In this document: positions 1 through 7,180 of the stretch, in pieces
Layout of the letters: each line of letters opens with the position of its first letter
Numbering within the stretch: position 1 is the stretch's first letter
Assembly: GCA_036396755.1 (NCBI GenBank)
Contig: DASWKG010000061.1
Span: forward strand, 1 to 39,792
Reading direction: 5' to 3'
From: DASWKG01 sp036396755
GTDB taxonomy: Bacteria; Actinomycetota; UBA4738; CALAEC01
Length of the DNA: 39,792 nt
Program-made: the position numbers and the translations under genes
The notes under the pieces: generated by a model
What the model was told of the DNA's origin: nothing
The model's database searches: none
Seen by the model: the letters and a program-made list of their open reading frames with translations, nothing else

Positions 1-1
1 G

Positions 2-412
2 GAGCGGGCCGACGGCAAGGCGCCCAAGCCCGACAAGGACCTGACCGCCGAGGAGCTCCTGTGCTACCTCGAGATCGCGAAGTTCGGCTCGACGATCTTC
101 GACGAGGTCCGCTCGCCGCTCGACACCCTTGAGGACGGCCACCAGGTCTTCCACCACGACAACGACGACGCGCTCTCCTCGGAGCAGGAGAAGCTCGACA
201 AGGAGCTGCTGGCCGCGTGGCTCAACTTCGCCAACGGCGCCTTTGACTACCTCCAGCTCGTGGTCGACACCGACAAGGACCATGTCCCGGACCTGTCCTT
301 CGTCGACGCGGTGACCCAGGCCGAGGCCGTGCGGGCCAACCCGGCCTCGACCAAGGACGAGCTGAAGGACGCCCGGAAGCTCCTGGAAGAGGTCAACAAG
401 TACAAGCCGTAG
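2..412 (+). CDS. C-terminal part of an unknown protein (5' end outside window)
   Basis: The frame is open from the window edge to a TAG at 410-412 and gives 136 residues, so only the C-terminus is present. The segment is acidic, lysine-rich and mainly helical, with no cysteine pair or membrane segment. A phrase reading AWLNFANGAFDYLQLVVDTD is followed by a helical tail. From memory, similar tails end secreted actinobacterial proteins; this is inference. A strong hairpin lies 14 bp downstream, so the transcript probably ends here. I do not recognise the protein and assign no function. Confidence 0.75.
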   Translation, partial: ERADGKAPKPDKDLTAEELLCYLEIAKFGSTIFDEVRSPLDTLEDGHQVFHHDNDDALSSEQEKLDKELLAAWLNFANGAFDYLQLVVDTDKDHVPDLSFVDAVTQAEAVRANPASTKDELKDARKLLEEVNKYKP

Positions 413-426
413 AACCGACGGAACCC

Positions 427-456
427 GAAGGGGCCGGTCACCCGGCCGGCCCCTTC
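427..456 (+). terminator. Hairpin terminator after the first gene
   Basis: A perfect 11-bp stem (427-437 with 446-456) encloses an 8-nt loop. It starts 14 bp after the TAG at 410-412 and ends 20 bp before the next start. There is no clear U-tract, which is common in high-GC actinobacteria. Confidence 0.7.
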
Positions 457-476
457 CTCGACAGAAGGAGCACACG

Positions 477-2060
477 ATGCGCAGAGCAACCCCCAGGCGC
501 CGTCGCACGGCGATCGCGGCGATCGCAGTCGCCGCGGCGTTCCTGCCGGTCGCACCGGCCCACGCCTCGCACCAGGACACGATCCTGTTCACGGCGATGG
601 GCGACAACACGCTGGCGGTCGACACCGTCAGCACCCAGGCCGCGGTCGCACTCGAGGAGGGCGTGCCCGAGGTCTTCCACTCCAACGGCTCCCAGGGCGC
701 CGAGTACCCGGCGGGGTTCAACACCGTTCCCGGGCCGTTCGACCAGCCCGGCGAGCCGTTCGACGCGATCCTCTTCGCGGCCACCGCGCACCAGTTCGCA
801 CCGCAGTCCGCGGACTTCACGTTCCAGGTGAAGAACGGCACGACGAACGAGGTCATCACCGAGCTCACGGCCAGCGAGGTGAGCGTCGACGACATCCCCC
901 TCGACGACGCGTCCGAGAGCGATCCGCTGTCGGACCACTGCCCTGACGGGTTCGACGGCGGCTACTCGGCCGTGCAGTTCCAGATCACGCTGGCGCCGCC
1001 GGTCAACGAGGTCTTCGTGGGGCCGGGCGACGACCTCCAACTGATCCTCACGCCCACGAACCTCAGCAGCAACAAGGTGGAGCTGTGCGTGGAGGACTCG
1101 TTCTTCTACACGGGCCTCGCGCTCGTGATCGAGCCGATCCCCTCGGCGCCCGTGGCCGCGGACGACTCCGCCACCACGCCGAAGGACACCGCGGTCGACA
1201 TCGACGTGCTCGCGAACGACTCCGACGCCGACGACGACCCGCTCTCGGTGACGAACCTCACGCAGCCGGCGAACGGCTCCACCAGCCTGAACGGCGACGG
1301 CACCGTCAACTACGCGCCCGACCCCGGGTTCCAGGGCTTCGACTCGTTCACCTACACCGCGAACGACGGGACCGACGACAGCAACACGGCCACCGTCACG
1401 GTGGAGGTCACGAACACGCCCCCCGACGCGGTCGACGACGCGGCCTCGACGTTCAAGAACGAGGCGGTGACGATCGACGTGCTCGCGAACGACTCCGACG
1501 CCGACGGTGACCCGATCTCGGTGACGGGGGTCGGCTCGCCCGCGAACGGGACCGCGACCGACAACGGCGACGGCACGGTGACGTACGAGCCCGACCCCGG
1601 GTTCTCCGGGTTCGACTCGTTCACGTACACGATCAGCGACGGGACCGACTCCGACACGGCGACGGTCACGGTCGAGGTGGTCAACCGGCCGCCCGACTGC
1701 TCGGCCGCAACGTCGAGCATCGACGGCCTCTGGCCGCCGAACCACCGCTTCGTCGACGGCACGGTGCTCGGGGTCACCGACCCCGACGGCGACGCCGTGA
1801 CGATCACGATCGACTCGATCTTCCAGGACGAGCCGACCGGCACCAACGCCCCCGACGGCACGGGGGTCGGGTCGCCCGGCTTCAGCGTGCGGGCCGAGCG
1901 TCTCGGGTCCGGCGACGGCCGCGTCTACCACGTCGGGTTCACCGCCGACGACGGCGACGGCGGCACATGCTCCGGGACCGTGCTGGTCGGCGTCGCCCAC
2001 GACCAGGGCGGCGGCTCGACCCCGGTCGACGGAGGCCCGATCCACGACTCGACGGTCTGA
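477..2060 (+). CDS. Secreted protein with two tandem cadherin-like/bacterial Ig repeats
   Basis: 527 residues. The ATG at 477 follows an AGAAGGAG ribosome site (463-470) by 6 bp. An Arg-rich start and an Ala-rich hydrophobic stretch ending near AHA form a Sec signal peptide. Residues about 35-220 are a beta-rich domain I cannot name. Residues about 222-403 are two tandem 91-residue repeats of the bacterial Ig/cadherin-like type, each containing IDVLANDSDADxDP and ending FDSFTYT. The last about 120 residues begin with the PPDC and WPPNHR motifs seen beside such repeats in secreted proteins. There is no LPXTG or membrane anchor, so it is probably released or loosely wall-associated. The role is likely structural or adhesive; this is inference. 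Confidence 0.85.
   Translation: MRRATPRRRRTAIAAIAVAAAFLPVAPAHASHQDTILFTAMGDNTLAVDTVSTQAAVALEEGVPEVFHSNGSQGAEYPAGFNTVPGPFDQPGEPFDAILFAATAHQFAPQSADFTFQVKNGTTNEVITELTASEVSVDDIPLDDASESDPLSDHCPDGFDGGYSAVQFQITLAPPVNEVFVGPGDDLQLILTPTNLSSNKVELCVEDSFFYTGLALVIEPIPSAPVAADDSATTPKDTAVDIDVLANDSDADDDPLSVTNLTQPANGSTSLNGDGTVNYAPDPGFQGFDSFTYTANDGTDDSNTATVTVEVTNTPPDAVDDAASTFKNEAVTIDVLANDSDADGDPISVTGVGSPANGTATDNGDGTVTYEPDPGFSGFDSFTYTISDGTDSDTATVTVEVVNRPPDCSAATSSIDGLWPPNHRFVDGTVLGVTDPDGDAVTITIDSIFQDEPTGTNAPDGTGVGSPGFSVRAERLGSGDGRVYHVGFTADDGDGGTCSGTVLVGVAHDQGGGSTPVDGGPIHDSTV
1142..1687 (+). repeat. Tandem 273-bp repeat encoding two Ig-like domains
   Basis: Two copies lie head to tail at about 1142-1414 and 1415-1687. 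The best conserved stretch is near 1201-1236 and again near 1474-1509, exactly 273 bp (91 codons) apart. The period in DNA equals the domain length, so this is an in-frame domain duplication and not a mobile repeat. Confidence 0.75.
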
Positions 2061-2066
2061 GCCACC

Positions 2067-2098
2067 GGGCCGGCCCGGCGCCCCCGCCGGGCCGGCCC
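2067..2098. terminator. Bidirectional hairpin terminator between convergent genes
   Basis: A perfect 14-bp GC stem (2067-2080 with 2085-2098) with a CCCC loop. It sits between the stop of the Ig-repeat gene (2058-2060, plus) and the stop of the ligase gene (2102-2104, minus), so it probably serves both transcripts. Confidence 0.8.
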
Positions 2099-2101
2099 AC
2101 C

Positions 2102-2881
2102 TCACCGCTTCCCGGTCGCCGAGAGATCGTGCAGGGGGAGGAGCTCCCCGGCGCGCGACAGCACGGCGGACGGCGTCTCCGCCTCCTCCAGCTCGTAGCG
2201 AGCCGCGAACGCGTCGACGAGCGCGGACTCGGCCGCCTCCCAGGTGAGGCCGGGCACCTCCTCCTCCAGGCTGCCCACCGTCGCGGGGTCCCACTCGAGA
2301 CCGAGCGCCGCGTAGACGGGCACCAGCGCGTCGCGCGCGCGACCGGCGCCCGTGACCACGATGACCCCGCCGATGTGCACCGCCCGGGCCACCACCCGCT
2401 GCCCGAAGCCCGCCAGCTTCGTCCGGCCGCGCGCGTTCACGCTGTGCTCGCCGGGACAGTACTCGCCGGGCACCTCGCCGACGCGGGCATCGGCGCCGAG
2501 CGAGCGGAGCGCCTCCGCGGCGATGCCGGCGACCTCCTCGAAGCGCTCGCGGATGCCCTCGCGGGGACGGTCGTGTGCCATCGCCCACGAGAGGGCGATG
2601 GTTCCCTCGTGGAAGACCGCGGCCCGGCCCCCGGCCAGCCGCTCGACCGGCGCGAAGCCGGCCTCGAGTGCGGCGGCGACCGCCTCGGCGAACCCGGAGA
2701 CCACGCGGTCGCGCGGTCCGAACGCCATCACGGCGGCGGGGCGGTGCAGGCGCAGGGTGTCGGAGAGGTCGCCGGCGGCGACGGCCTCGAGCGTGGCCCT
2801 CGACACCGCCGTGTCGAGGGCGGGCGGGTCGGGGTGCCGGTCGCGCACGAGTCGGATGGCCACGACACCAGTGTCCCGCAT
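2102..2881 (-). CDS. Lipoate-protein ligase A / octanoyltransferase family enzyme
   Basis: 259 residues of the biotin/lipoate ligase (BPL_LplA_LipB) fold. Members attach lipoate or octanoate to a lysine of lipoyl domains in 2-oxoacid dehydrogenase and glycine-cleavage complexes. Seen here: RLAGGRAAVFHEG, matching the family RRxxGGGAVxHD motif, and KLAGFGQR, holding the expected conserved lysine, followed by a HIGG stretch. The sequence alone does not separate ATP-using ligase from octanoyl transferase. The ATG at 2881 is used; no ribosome site is obvious, and a GTG seven codons in (MAIRLVRD) is an alternative. It lies 17 bp after the membrane-protein gene, so it is probably the last gene of that operon. 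Confidence 0.75.
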   Translation of the reverse strand: MRDTGVVAIRLVRDRHPDPPALDTAVSRATLEAVAAGDLSDTLRLHRPAAVMAFGPRDRVVSGFAEAVAAALEAGFAPVERLAGGRAAVFHEGTIALSWAMAHDRPREGIRERFEEVAGIAAEALRSLGADARVGEVPGEYCPGEHSVNARGRTKLAGFGQRVVARAVHIGGVIVVTGAGRARDALVPVYAALGLEWDPATVGSLEEEVPGLTWEAAESALVDAFAARYELEEAETPSAVLSRAGELLPLHDLSATGKR

Positions 2882-2898
2882 GGCGGCACGCGCGGACG

Positions 2899-4164
2899 TC
2901 AGCCGGGGATGGTCTCGATCGAGCGCACGTAGCGGAGGCGCGGCGAGATCACCGCCCGGACCATCGAGGCCTGCGCCGCCGCGTCGTGGATCACCGGCCG
3001 CACCCGCCAGGCGACGACCTCGTCGCCGGCGCCCGTGTCGACCGCGACGTACAGGCGGCGGTCGTCGCGCTGCTGCGCCCAGGCCTCGGCAACCTTCGCG
3101 AGCAGGCTCGAGAACGAGCCCGGCATCCGCGGAACGCCCCCGAACGCCCTCCGCCGGAGCAGCACCCCCCGCACCTCCGTGCTCGCGAACAGATCGGCGA
3201 GCCCGAAGACGAGGACCACGAGGTTCCACGCCGCGGCGGCCGTGGCCAGCACCCCCACCACGAGCGATGCCTGCCCGACCCACGCGCCCGCGCGCTGCCC
3301 GAAGATGTCCGCCAGGTCGGGCGCGAGCCCGAGGTCGAACGCGAAGCGCGCCACGAACCCGGCCGCGGCACCGCGGATCGCCCCCGCGCCCACCGCGACC
3401 GCCGGGTGGAAGCCGTAGCCGGGCCGGAACCGCGGATAGCGGACCGTCGTCCGGCGCCACCGCCCGCTCGCGCGGCTCCACGCCCGCCGGTCGTCCTCGC
3501 GACCCAGGGGAAGGCCGCGGACGGCCGCCGGAGCCAGCCCCATCGCCGCCGCGTAGGCGAGCGACCGGCCGAACACGACCACCGCTCCCGGCGGCTGGTC
3601 CTCGAGCTCGGAGCTCGAGGAAAGGTGCTTCCGAAAGCCGAGCGAGCGCCCGGCCGCCTCCAGCCCCGCCGCCGTGTCGCGCTCTCGCTTGGAGGAGGTG
3701 AGCAGGTGGACGACGGCCGCGGCCGCGAGCCCGCCGACGAGCGCGGCGGCGGAGGGGACCGTCGGCCTGATCGACTCGGGGGCGCGCTCGCCGACCTCGA
3801 CCGAGAGCCACAGCAGCCCGAAGGTCAGGGCCACGCCCGCCCACAGGATCCCGATCTGCCAGGGCTGCCACCGGGGCCGGGAGAAGCCCCGGCTCCGCGC
3901 CTCCCCGATCACCTCCGCGCGGAAGCCCCGCCACCAGGCATCCGAGAGCGCCTCGGGACCGGTCGCCAGGGCCTCGGCCGGCAGCAGCCCGTCGCGCGCC
4001 AGCCAACGCACGTGGTCGAGCACCCGCCGTTCGTGCGGAGCGAGCGGGTCCGCGCCCGACGGCTCGCGCACCCCGATGGCCGTGGTGGGCCCGATCTGCT
4101 CGACCTCGAGGTGGCCGCGTCCGGCGAGGTCGAGCAGGGTTGCCGGGACCGCCTCGTCCGGCAC
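2899..4164 (-). CDS. DUF2207-like predicted membrane protein, start uncertain
   Basis: The listed GTG gives 421 residues. The N-terminus (VPATLLDLAGRGHLEVEQIG) matches the intracellular module of DUF2207 membrane proteins. Two hydrophobic pairs follow (IGILWAGVALTFGLLW and SAAALVGGLAAAAVVHLL), with further hydrophobic stretches near the C-terminal third. The same frame is open upstream without ATG, GTG or TTG to at least 4452. From about 4353 to 4165 it encodes a convincing membrane helix (PVVVVLAGAAAALTVALAAG) and a Pro-rich linker, as expected in this family. The true protein is therefore probably about 60 residues longer, from a rare start such as ATC at 4350 just after the upstream gene's stop, or there is a sequence error. 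The large extracytoplasmic domain of full-length relatives is missing. Function unknown. Confidence 0.7.
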   Translation of the reverse strand: MPDEAVPATLLDLAGRGHLEVEQIGPTTAIGVREPSGADPLAPHERRVLDHVRWLARDGLLPAEALATGPEALSDAWWRGFRAEVIGEARSRGFSRPRWQPWQIGILWAGVALTFGLLWLSVEVGERAPESIRPTVPSAAALVGGLAAAAVVHLLTSSKRERDTAAGLEAAGRSLGFRKHLSSSSELEDQPPGAVVVFGRSLAYAAAMGLAPAAVRGLPLGREDDRRAWSRASGRWRRTTVRYPRFRPGYGFHPAVAVGAGAIRGAAAGFVARFAFDLGLAPDLADIFGQRAGAWVGQASLVVGVLATAAAAWNLVVLVFGLADLFASTEVRGVLLRRRAFGGVPRMPGSFSSLLAKVAEAWAQQRDDRRLYVAVDTGAGDEVVAWRVRPVIHDAAAQASMVRAVISPRLRYVRSIETIPG

Positions 4165-4354
4165 CTCGAATCCCTCGGTCAGGAACCCGGCGACCGCCGG
4201 CGGCTCCGGGCCCGGCTCTCCGGTCTCCGGCCCGGGGCGCGGCCGTCCGGGGCGCGTGACCGCGGCAAGCCCGGCGGCGAGCGCGACGGTCAGCGCCGCC
4301 GCCGCGCCCGCGAGGACGACGACGACCGGCTGGGGCGCGAGCGGTTCGATCGCC

Positions 4355-4984
4355 CTAGGGAGGAGGAGGCGGCTCGGTGGGCGGCGCGGCGCCGGGAGGC
4401 GGCTCCGAGGGTTGCCCCGGAGGCGCCTCGGGGAGCGGCGGGCGCTCGCTCGTCAGCCGGTAGACGCCGGCCCCGCCCGCGAGCGCGAACATCCCGAGCG
4501 CCGCCCAGTAGGCCGGCTCGTAGCCGACCTCGACGCCGAACAGCGCGGCCGGCCCGAGCCGGCTCTGGATGGAGCTCCGCAGCAGGAAGAGGAAGAGGAG
4601 GCCGAGCGCCCCGAGCGCGACCGCGGCCCCCGAGCCCCTCCTGCCGCCGAGGAGGCTGAGGCCGACGCCGAGCACCGCCGCGCCGATCGCGAGGATGGCG
4701 AAGATGCGGCCGGGGAAGTCCTCATCGCTCTGCTGGGCCGCCTCGGTTGCGCCGCCGAGCGCCTCGCTCGAGCCCAGCTCGTCGAGATCGGGGGGTCGGT
4801 TCGTCACGATCTCCCAGCCCGTCGCCTTCACCTCGAGCTCTCCCTCGGGCAGCTCGACGCCCTCCACGCCCTCCGCCCCGAACGTGTCGTTGAGCGCGCT
4901 CGCGTTGCACGACACGGAGACGAACGGCAGGAAGAAGCAGACGACCGCAACCGCGAAGAACGCGGGCGAAAGGAACCGCTTCAT
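4355..4984 (-). CDS. Membrane protein with four predicted helices, function unknown
   Basis: 209 residues. The ATG at 4984 follows a G-rich ribosome site (GAGGGGGG, 3 nt spacing). Four hydrophobic segments are visible: FFAVAVVCFFLPFVSVSC near the start, IFAILAIGAAVLGVGLSLL, AAVALGALGLLFLFLL and YWAALGMFALAGGAGVY. A soluble acidic loop separates the first and second. The tail is Pro-rich (about 30 residues ending PPPPP) and probably cytoplasmic. It is the first gene of a minus-strand operon with the DUF2207-like protein and the lipoate ligase. I do not recognise the family. Confidence 0.75.
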   Translation of the reverse strand: MKRFLSPAFFAVAVVCFFLPFVSVSCNASALNDTFGAEGVEGVELPEGELEVKATGWEIVTNRPPDLDELGSSEALGGATEAAQQSDEDFPGRIFAILAIGAAVLGVGLSLLGGRRGSGAAVALGALGLLFLFLLRSSIQSRLGPAALFGVEVGYEPAYWAALGMFALAGGAGVYRLTSERPPLPEAPPGQPSEPPPGAAPPTEPPPPP

Positions 4985-5011
4985 GCACCCCCCTCGACGA
5001 GATCCGATCGA

Positions 5012-5040
5012 TTCGTACCCCAGCCCGGGGACCAGGTCAA
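5012..5040 (-). promoter_or_regulatory. Predicted sigma-70-type promoter for the minus-strand operon
   Basis: On the minus strand TTGACC (5040-5035), a 17-bp spacer and TACGAA (5017-5012) lie upstream of the ATG at 4984. The intergenic region is divergent, with another promoter facing the other way. Confidence 0.5.
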
Positions 5041-5059
5041 GCGGTGGGACGAGGGCCGC

Positions 5060-5089
5060 TTGCCGGATGCGAGCCCGCGTCCCTATGAT
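5060..5089 (+). promoter_or_regulatory. Predicted sigma-70-type promoter for the CADD-like gene
   Basis: TTGCCG (5060-5065), an 18-bp spacer and TATGAT (5084-5089), 29 bp before the ATG at 5119. The -10 box is close to consensus and stands out in GC-rich DNA. Confidence 0.5.
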
Positions 5090-5118
5090 TCGGCTCGGCC
5101 GACCGGAAAGGACCCCAC

Positions 5119-5784
5119 ATGAGCCTGATCGCAGAGATCGACGCCCGGATCGAGGAGCGCAGCCTGCTCCGACACTCCTTCTATCGCAAGTGGGTCGAGG
5201 GAACCCTCCCGCGCGAGGCGCTGCAGGAGTACGCACGCCAGTACTACGCGTTCGAGTCGGCGTTCCCGAGGATCCTCTCCGCGCTCCACGCGCGCACCGC
5301 CGAGGCGTGGGCGCGCCAGTCGCTGCTCGGCAACCTGTGGGACGAGGAGCACGGCGACGAGAACCACGCCGAGCTCTGGCTCCGGTTCGCCGAGGGCCTC
5401 GGGGTGAGCCGGCACGAGGTGAAGCGAGCGGAGCCGAACGAGGCGACCAAGCGCCTTCTCGAGGTGTACCGCGAGGCCTCGTGGGATCGCCCGGTCGCCG
5501 CGGGGGTCGCGGCCCTCTACGCCTACGAGCGACAGGTGCCCGGGGTGGCCCGCGTGAAGATCGAGGGGCTCCGGGACCACTACGACTTCGAGGACGGCCC
5601 GGCGACGCGCTTCTTCGAGGAGCACTCCACGCTCGACGAGGAGCACTCCCGCGCGGAGGCCCGCATCGTCGACGAGCTCGGGCCGCCCGACCGCCAGGAG
5701 GTCGTGGCGACCGCCCAGGCCGCGCTCGACGCGTGGTGGGGCTTCCTCGACGCGGTCGACGTCGAGGCGCCGGTCCCCGCCTGA
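5119..5784 (+). CDS. CADD-like TenA/PqqC-fold metal oxidase
   Basis: 221 residues, helical TenA/THI-4/PqqC fold. The N-terminus (SFYRKWVEGTLPREALQEYA followed by QYYAFESAFPR) matches the subgroup of Chlamydia CADD. CADD is a self-sacrificing diiron-type oxidase that supplies p-aminobenzoate for folate. Metal-ligand candidates fall in family positions: Glu and His in DEEHGDENH, Glu in AYERQ, and His/Asp/His in EEHSTLDEEH. The Tyr residues near the N-terminus would be candidate sacrificial residues. The ATG is preceded by GGAAAGGA (5105-5112). A thiaminase role is less likely because the CADD signature is clear, but the in vivo role here is inferred. Confidence 0.85.
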   Translation: MSLIAEIDARIEERSLLRHSFYRKWVEGTLPREALQEYARQYYAFESAFPRILSALHARTAEAWARQSLLGNLWDEEHGDENHAELWLRFAEGLGVSRHEVKRAEPNEATKRLLEVYREASWDRPVAAGVAALYAYERQVPGVARVKIEGLRDHYDFEDGPATRFFEEHSTLDEEHSRAEARIVDELGPPDRQEVVATAQAALDAWWGFLDAVDVEAPVPA

Positions 5785-5927
5785 CCCCGGCGGAACCGCC
5801 CCCGGTCGCCGAGCCGGACCTCGTCCCCTGCCCCGACTGCGACGGGCAGGGCGGGCTGGGCGACGAGCGCTGCGCCATCACCATCTGCGCCCGCTGCGAC
5901 GGCACCGGCCGCGTCCCCGCCTCCTGA
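5781..5927 (+). CDS. Possible CxxCxGxG zinc-finger mini-protein
   Basis: A short frame ends at TGA 5925-5927 and holds two DnaJ-type cysteine motifs, CPDCDGQGG and CARCDGTGR, which would bind one zinc ion. Two closely spaced motifs are unlikely by chance. There is no ATG. The listed start is a CTG at 5781 that overlaps the stop of the CADD-like gene (TGA 5782-5784), giving 48 residues; GTG at 5733 or 5736 are alternatives. Translational coupling to the oxidase gene is likely if it is real. A metal-delivery or chaperone role for the oxidase is speculation. Confidence 0.45.
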   Translation: MTPAEPPPVAEPDLVPCPDCDGQGGLGDERCAITICARCDGTGRVPAS

Positions 5928-5933
5928 CCCGCC

Positions 5934-5962
5934 TTGTTGCGGAGCGCCCGCGGGGGGAGAAT
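5934..5962 (+). promoter_or_regulatory. Possible promoter of the cobalamin operon
   Basis: TTGTTG (5934-5939), a 17-bp spacer and GAGAAT (5957-5962). Transcription would begin near 5969, just upstream of the riboswitch fold. The -10 box is weak. Confidence 0.35.
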
Positions 5963-5969
5963 CCGGGCG

Positions 5970-6160
5970 AGAACCTGAGGTGGCCCGGGCGGAGGCGGCA
6001 CCCCGTCCGGGCCCAAGAGGGAAGCCGGTGAGAATCCGGCGCGGTCGCGCCACTGTGACCGGGGAGCGATCCCGAGAGATGCCACTGGGGCCGGGGGCCC
6101 TGGGAAGGCTCGGGGAAGCGAGGATCCGGGAGCCAGGAGACCTGCCTCGGGCATCGGAGC
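5970..6160 (+). promoter_or_regulatory. Cobalamin (adenosylcobalamin-type) riboswitch
   Basis: Conserved elements occur in order. A GC hairpin (GGCCCGG with CCGGGCC) is followed by GGGAAGCCGGTGAGAATCC from 6019, GCCACTGTGACC ending at 6060, and the closing box AGCCAGGAGACCTGCC (6131-6146). This is the classic B12-box riboswitch core. It lies in the leader of btuF and the whole transport/salvage operon, so corrinoid binding should switch the operon off. The outer edges are approximate. Confidence 0.92.
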
Positions 6161-6199
6161 ACCGTCCCTCGCGTCCAGGAGACGGGGGGTCGGTCCTGT

Positions 6200-6225
6200 G
6201 GCCGCGCGTTCGGCCGGGAAGGAGG
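6200..6225 (+). promoter_or_regulatory. Candidate expression-platform hairpin next to the btuF ribosome site
   Basis: GGCCG (6200-6204) pairs with CGGCC (6211-6215) a few bases before the strong ribosome site AAGGAGG (6219-6225), itself 4 nt before the ATG at 6230. No U-rich terminator is seen, so control at translation initiation is more likely than attenuation. Confidence 0.45.
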
Positions 6226-6229
6226 CCCC

Positions 6230-7180
6230 ATGCACCGCCCCCGAGGACCCCTGATCGCAGTCCTGCTCGCGCTGTCGCTCGCCGCCTCGGCGTGCGGCGG
6301 CGGCACGGCCGGCCAGGAAGCCGCACCGACGCCCTCGGTGGTCGCCGGCTTCCCCGTCACCGTCGAGGCGGCCAACGGCCGCGTCACCCTCGAGTCGAGA
6401 CCCGAGCGGATCATCTCGCTCTCCCCCACCGCCACCGAGATGCTGTTCGCGATCGGCGCCGGCGAGCAGGTGGTGGCGGTCGACGACCAGTCGGACTTCC
6501 CCCCGGAGGCCCCGATGACCGAGCTCTCGGGCTACGAGCCCAACGTCGAGGCGATCGCGGGCTACGAGCCCGACCTCGTGGTGATGGCCGACGACCCCGG
6601 CGAGCTGATCGACTCGCTCGATGCGCTGGGCATCCCGTCGATGTCCCTGCCGGCGGTCCCCACGCTCGACGGGTCCTACGAGCAGATCGCGGTGCTGGGG
6701 AAGGCCACGGGTAACGAGGGGGCATCGGTGGGGCTGATCGACCGGATGAGCAGCGAGATCGCGCAGCTCGTGGCCACCGTTCCGGCGTTCAAGACACCGC
6801 CCACCTACTACCACGAGCTGGACGACACGTACTTCAGCGTCACGTCCGACACCTTCATCGGCTTCGTCTACGGCGGTTTGCTCGGCCTCGAGAACATCGC
6901 CGACGAGGCGAAGGGCGCATCCAGCGGCTACCCGCAGCTCTCCGCCGAGTACATCATCGACGCCAACCCCGACTTCATCTTCCTGGCCGACACCGTGTGC
7001 TGCGGGCAGTCGGCGGCCACCCTGGCCAGCCGTCCGGGCTGGGAGAGCCTCTCCGCGGTGCGGGATGCCAACGTCGTGGAGCTCGACGACAGCATCGCCT
7101 CGCGCTGGGGCCCGCGGGTCGTCGACTTCATCCGCGTGGTGGTGGCGGCGGTCTCGGCGAGCGAGCCGGACCCGAGCTGA
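6230..7180 (+). CDS. btuF: Corrinoid ABC transporter substrate-binding lipoprotein
   Basis: 316 residues. A signal peptide ends in the lipobox LAASAC with Cys22 as the lipidation site, so it is tethered to the outer face of the membrane. The periplasmic-binding-protein-2 fold is recognised from RIISLSPTATEMLFAIGAGEQVVAV and a downstream YEPDLVV segment. It captures corrinoid and hands it to the BtuC permease. The cobalamin riboswitch immediately upstream and the cob genes downstream support corrinoid over iron-siderophore as substrate. The ATG follows AAGGAGG by 4 nt. Its TGA (7178-7180) shares one base with the btuC ATG. Confidence 0.9.
   Translation: MHRPRGPLIAVLLALSLAASACGGGTAGQEAAPTPSVVAGFPVTVEAANGRVTLESRPERIISLSPTATEMLFAIGAGEQVVAVDDQSDFPPEAPMTELSGYEPNVEAIAGYEPDLVVMADDPGELIDSLDALGIPSMSLPAVPTLDGSYEQIAVLGKATGNEGASVGLIDRMSSEIAQLVATVPAFKTPPTYYHELDDTYFSVTSDTFIGFVYGGLLGLENIADEAKGASSGYPQLSAEYIIDANPDFIFLADTVCCGQSAATLASRPGWESLSAVRDANVVELDDSIASRWGPRVVDFIRVVVAAVSASEPDPS

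Noticed and set aside
438..2588. Long minus-strand open frame (716 codons) across the Ig-repeat gene
   Set aside because: It is Arg/Gly/Val-rich shadow sequence opposite a gene with a signal peptide, domain repeats and ribosome site. Long antisense frames are expected at this GC content.
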